Assembly (NCBI RefSeq): GCF_030867095.1
Contig: NC_081835.1
Span: forward strand, 20,964,501 to 21,028,500
Source of the DNA: Alligator mississippiensis
Taxonomy: Eukaryota > Chordata > Crocodylia > Alligatoridae
Length of the DNA stretch: 64,000 nt
Reading direction: 5' to 3'
The position numbers and the translations under genes are program-made. Below the pieces are notes generated by a model. That model saw only the letters and a list, made by a program, of their open reading frames with translations, was not told the origin of the DNA and did no database searches. Every line of letters begins with the position of its first letter. Position 1 is the first letter of the stretch. Below are positions 63,431 through 64,000 of this stretch, in pieces.

Positions 63431-64000
63431 CTTCAGCTCCTGTCATGCTCAGAAGAAGGCCTCTCATGTCACTACCTTCCTTTGAAGCAACCTTCAATTT
63501 TGGAGTGGTTTTGGGCAAGTTTCTAGTGCCAAATATTCATGCTGCTCTCTATCCTTTTGTGTCTGTATAACCTTTGGTGAGCATGTACAAAGTAGGCTCA
63601 ATCCACTTGCATTTGGGAAATGAGAGAAGGAATAGGGGATCCTGGTTTTATGTAAATCCGTGGCAACTCTCTGACTTTGTTTCTTTAAATCTGAATTAAT
63701 TTCAGGAAAAGATCTTTCTTCTCTCTGGTCTGGCTCCCCTTACTTATTGAATGCTCATGCACTGAAGTTATACTCCTATACTCAGTTGTCATGGCTGCTG
63801 CTTTTCTTTTCCATGGAGGCCTAATATTAATAGGATACTCAGACCTTGAGCTATGGGTCAAACGCGCCATTGACCTGTAAGCACAAATAAACGGGCCAGT
63901 GTCTTTTTGCCTCATTAAGAAGGATCCTGCTTTCCTCTGACAAAAAAAATCAAAATTCTCTGATAAAACCAAAATCTGCATTTTTCCGAAACACAACTGT
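63431..64000. other. Unassigned flank at the window end
   Basis: AT-rich DNA with no exon, island or repeat that I recognise. It may belong to the first intron of a divergent gene beyond the window. Confidence 0.4.

Overview
The window is vertebrate nuclear DNA, most likely from a crocodilian, with a turtle as the main alternative. The evidence is small exons in long introns, CpG-island promoters, many CR1 LINE copies of several subfamilies in different states of decay, many hAT-type non-autonomous transposons with 8-bp target duplications, and three proteins close to their human counterparts. No retrovirus or LTR element, CRISPR array, operon or tRNA/rRNA gene was recognised.

Three host genes are present. 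(1) The last eight coding exons of DENND6A (+ strand, 1783-7197), encoding the C-terminal ~231 residues, with a 3' UTR to about 9.0 kb. (2) A complete ARF4 gene (+ strand, six coding exons, 14910-29280, 180 residues) with a CpG-island promoter at ~14.2-15.5 kb and two poly(A) signals at 29.6 and 30.1 kb. (3) A complete PDE12 gene (- strand, three coding exons, 61215-56515, 578 residues) with a second CpG island at ~60.4-62.3 kb. Their order and orientation match human 3p14.3 as I know it: DENND6A and ARF4 in tandem, PDE12 convergent with ARF4.

Layout: 0-9 kb is the DENND6A end with two small hAT copies in introns; 9-14 kb is mostly unique intergenic DNA with a terminal-inverted-repeat element and a CR1 tail running into the ARF4 island; 14-30 kb is ARF4, whose introns hold several DNA transposons; 30-56 kb is the ARF4-PDE12 gap, holding three long CR1 copies, a duplicated Penelope-like segment with a hammerhead-type core, and several hAT elements; 52-56.5 kb is nearly repeat-free and is probably PDE12 3' UTR plus flank; 56.5-61.2 kb is PDE12; 61.2-64 kb is the divergent island and a CR1 interrupted by a hAT element.

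The genes do not form one pathway. ARF4 is a Golgi and ciliary-trafficking GTPase, DENND6A is a Rab exchange factor of the endosomal system, and PDE12 is a mitochondrial deadenylase/2'-5' phosphodiesterase. I found no new multi-gene system. The observations I rate highest are a helically spaced cluster of ZNF143/THAP11-type sites and a TGACGTGG element in the ARF4 promoter, and the duplicated Penelope-like hammerhead motif.
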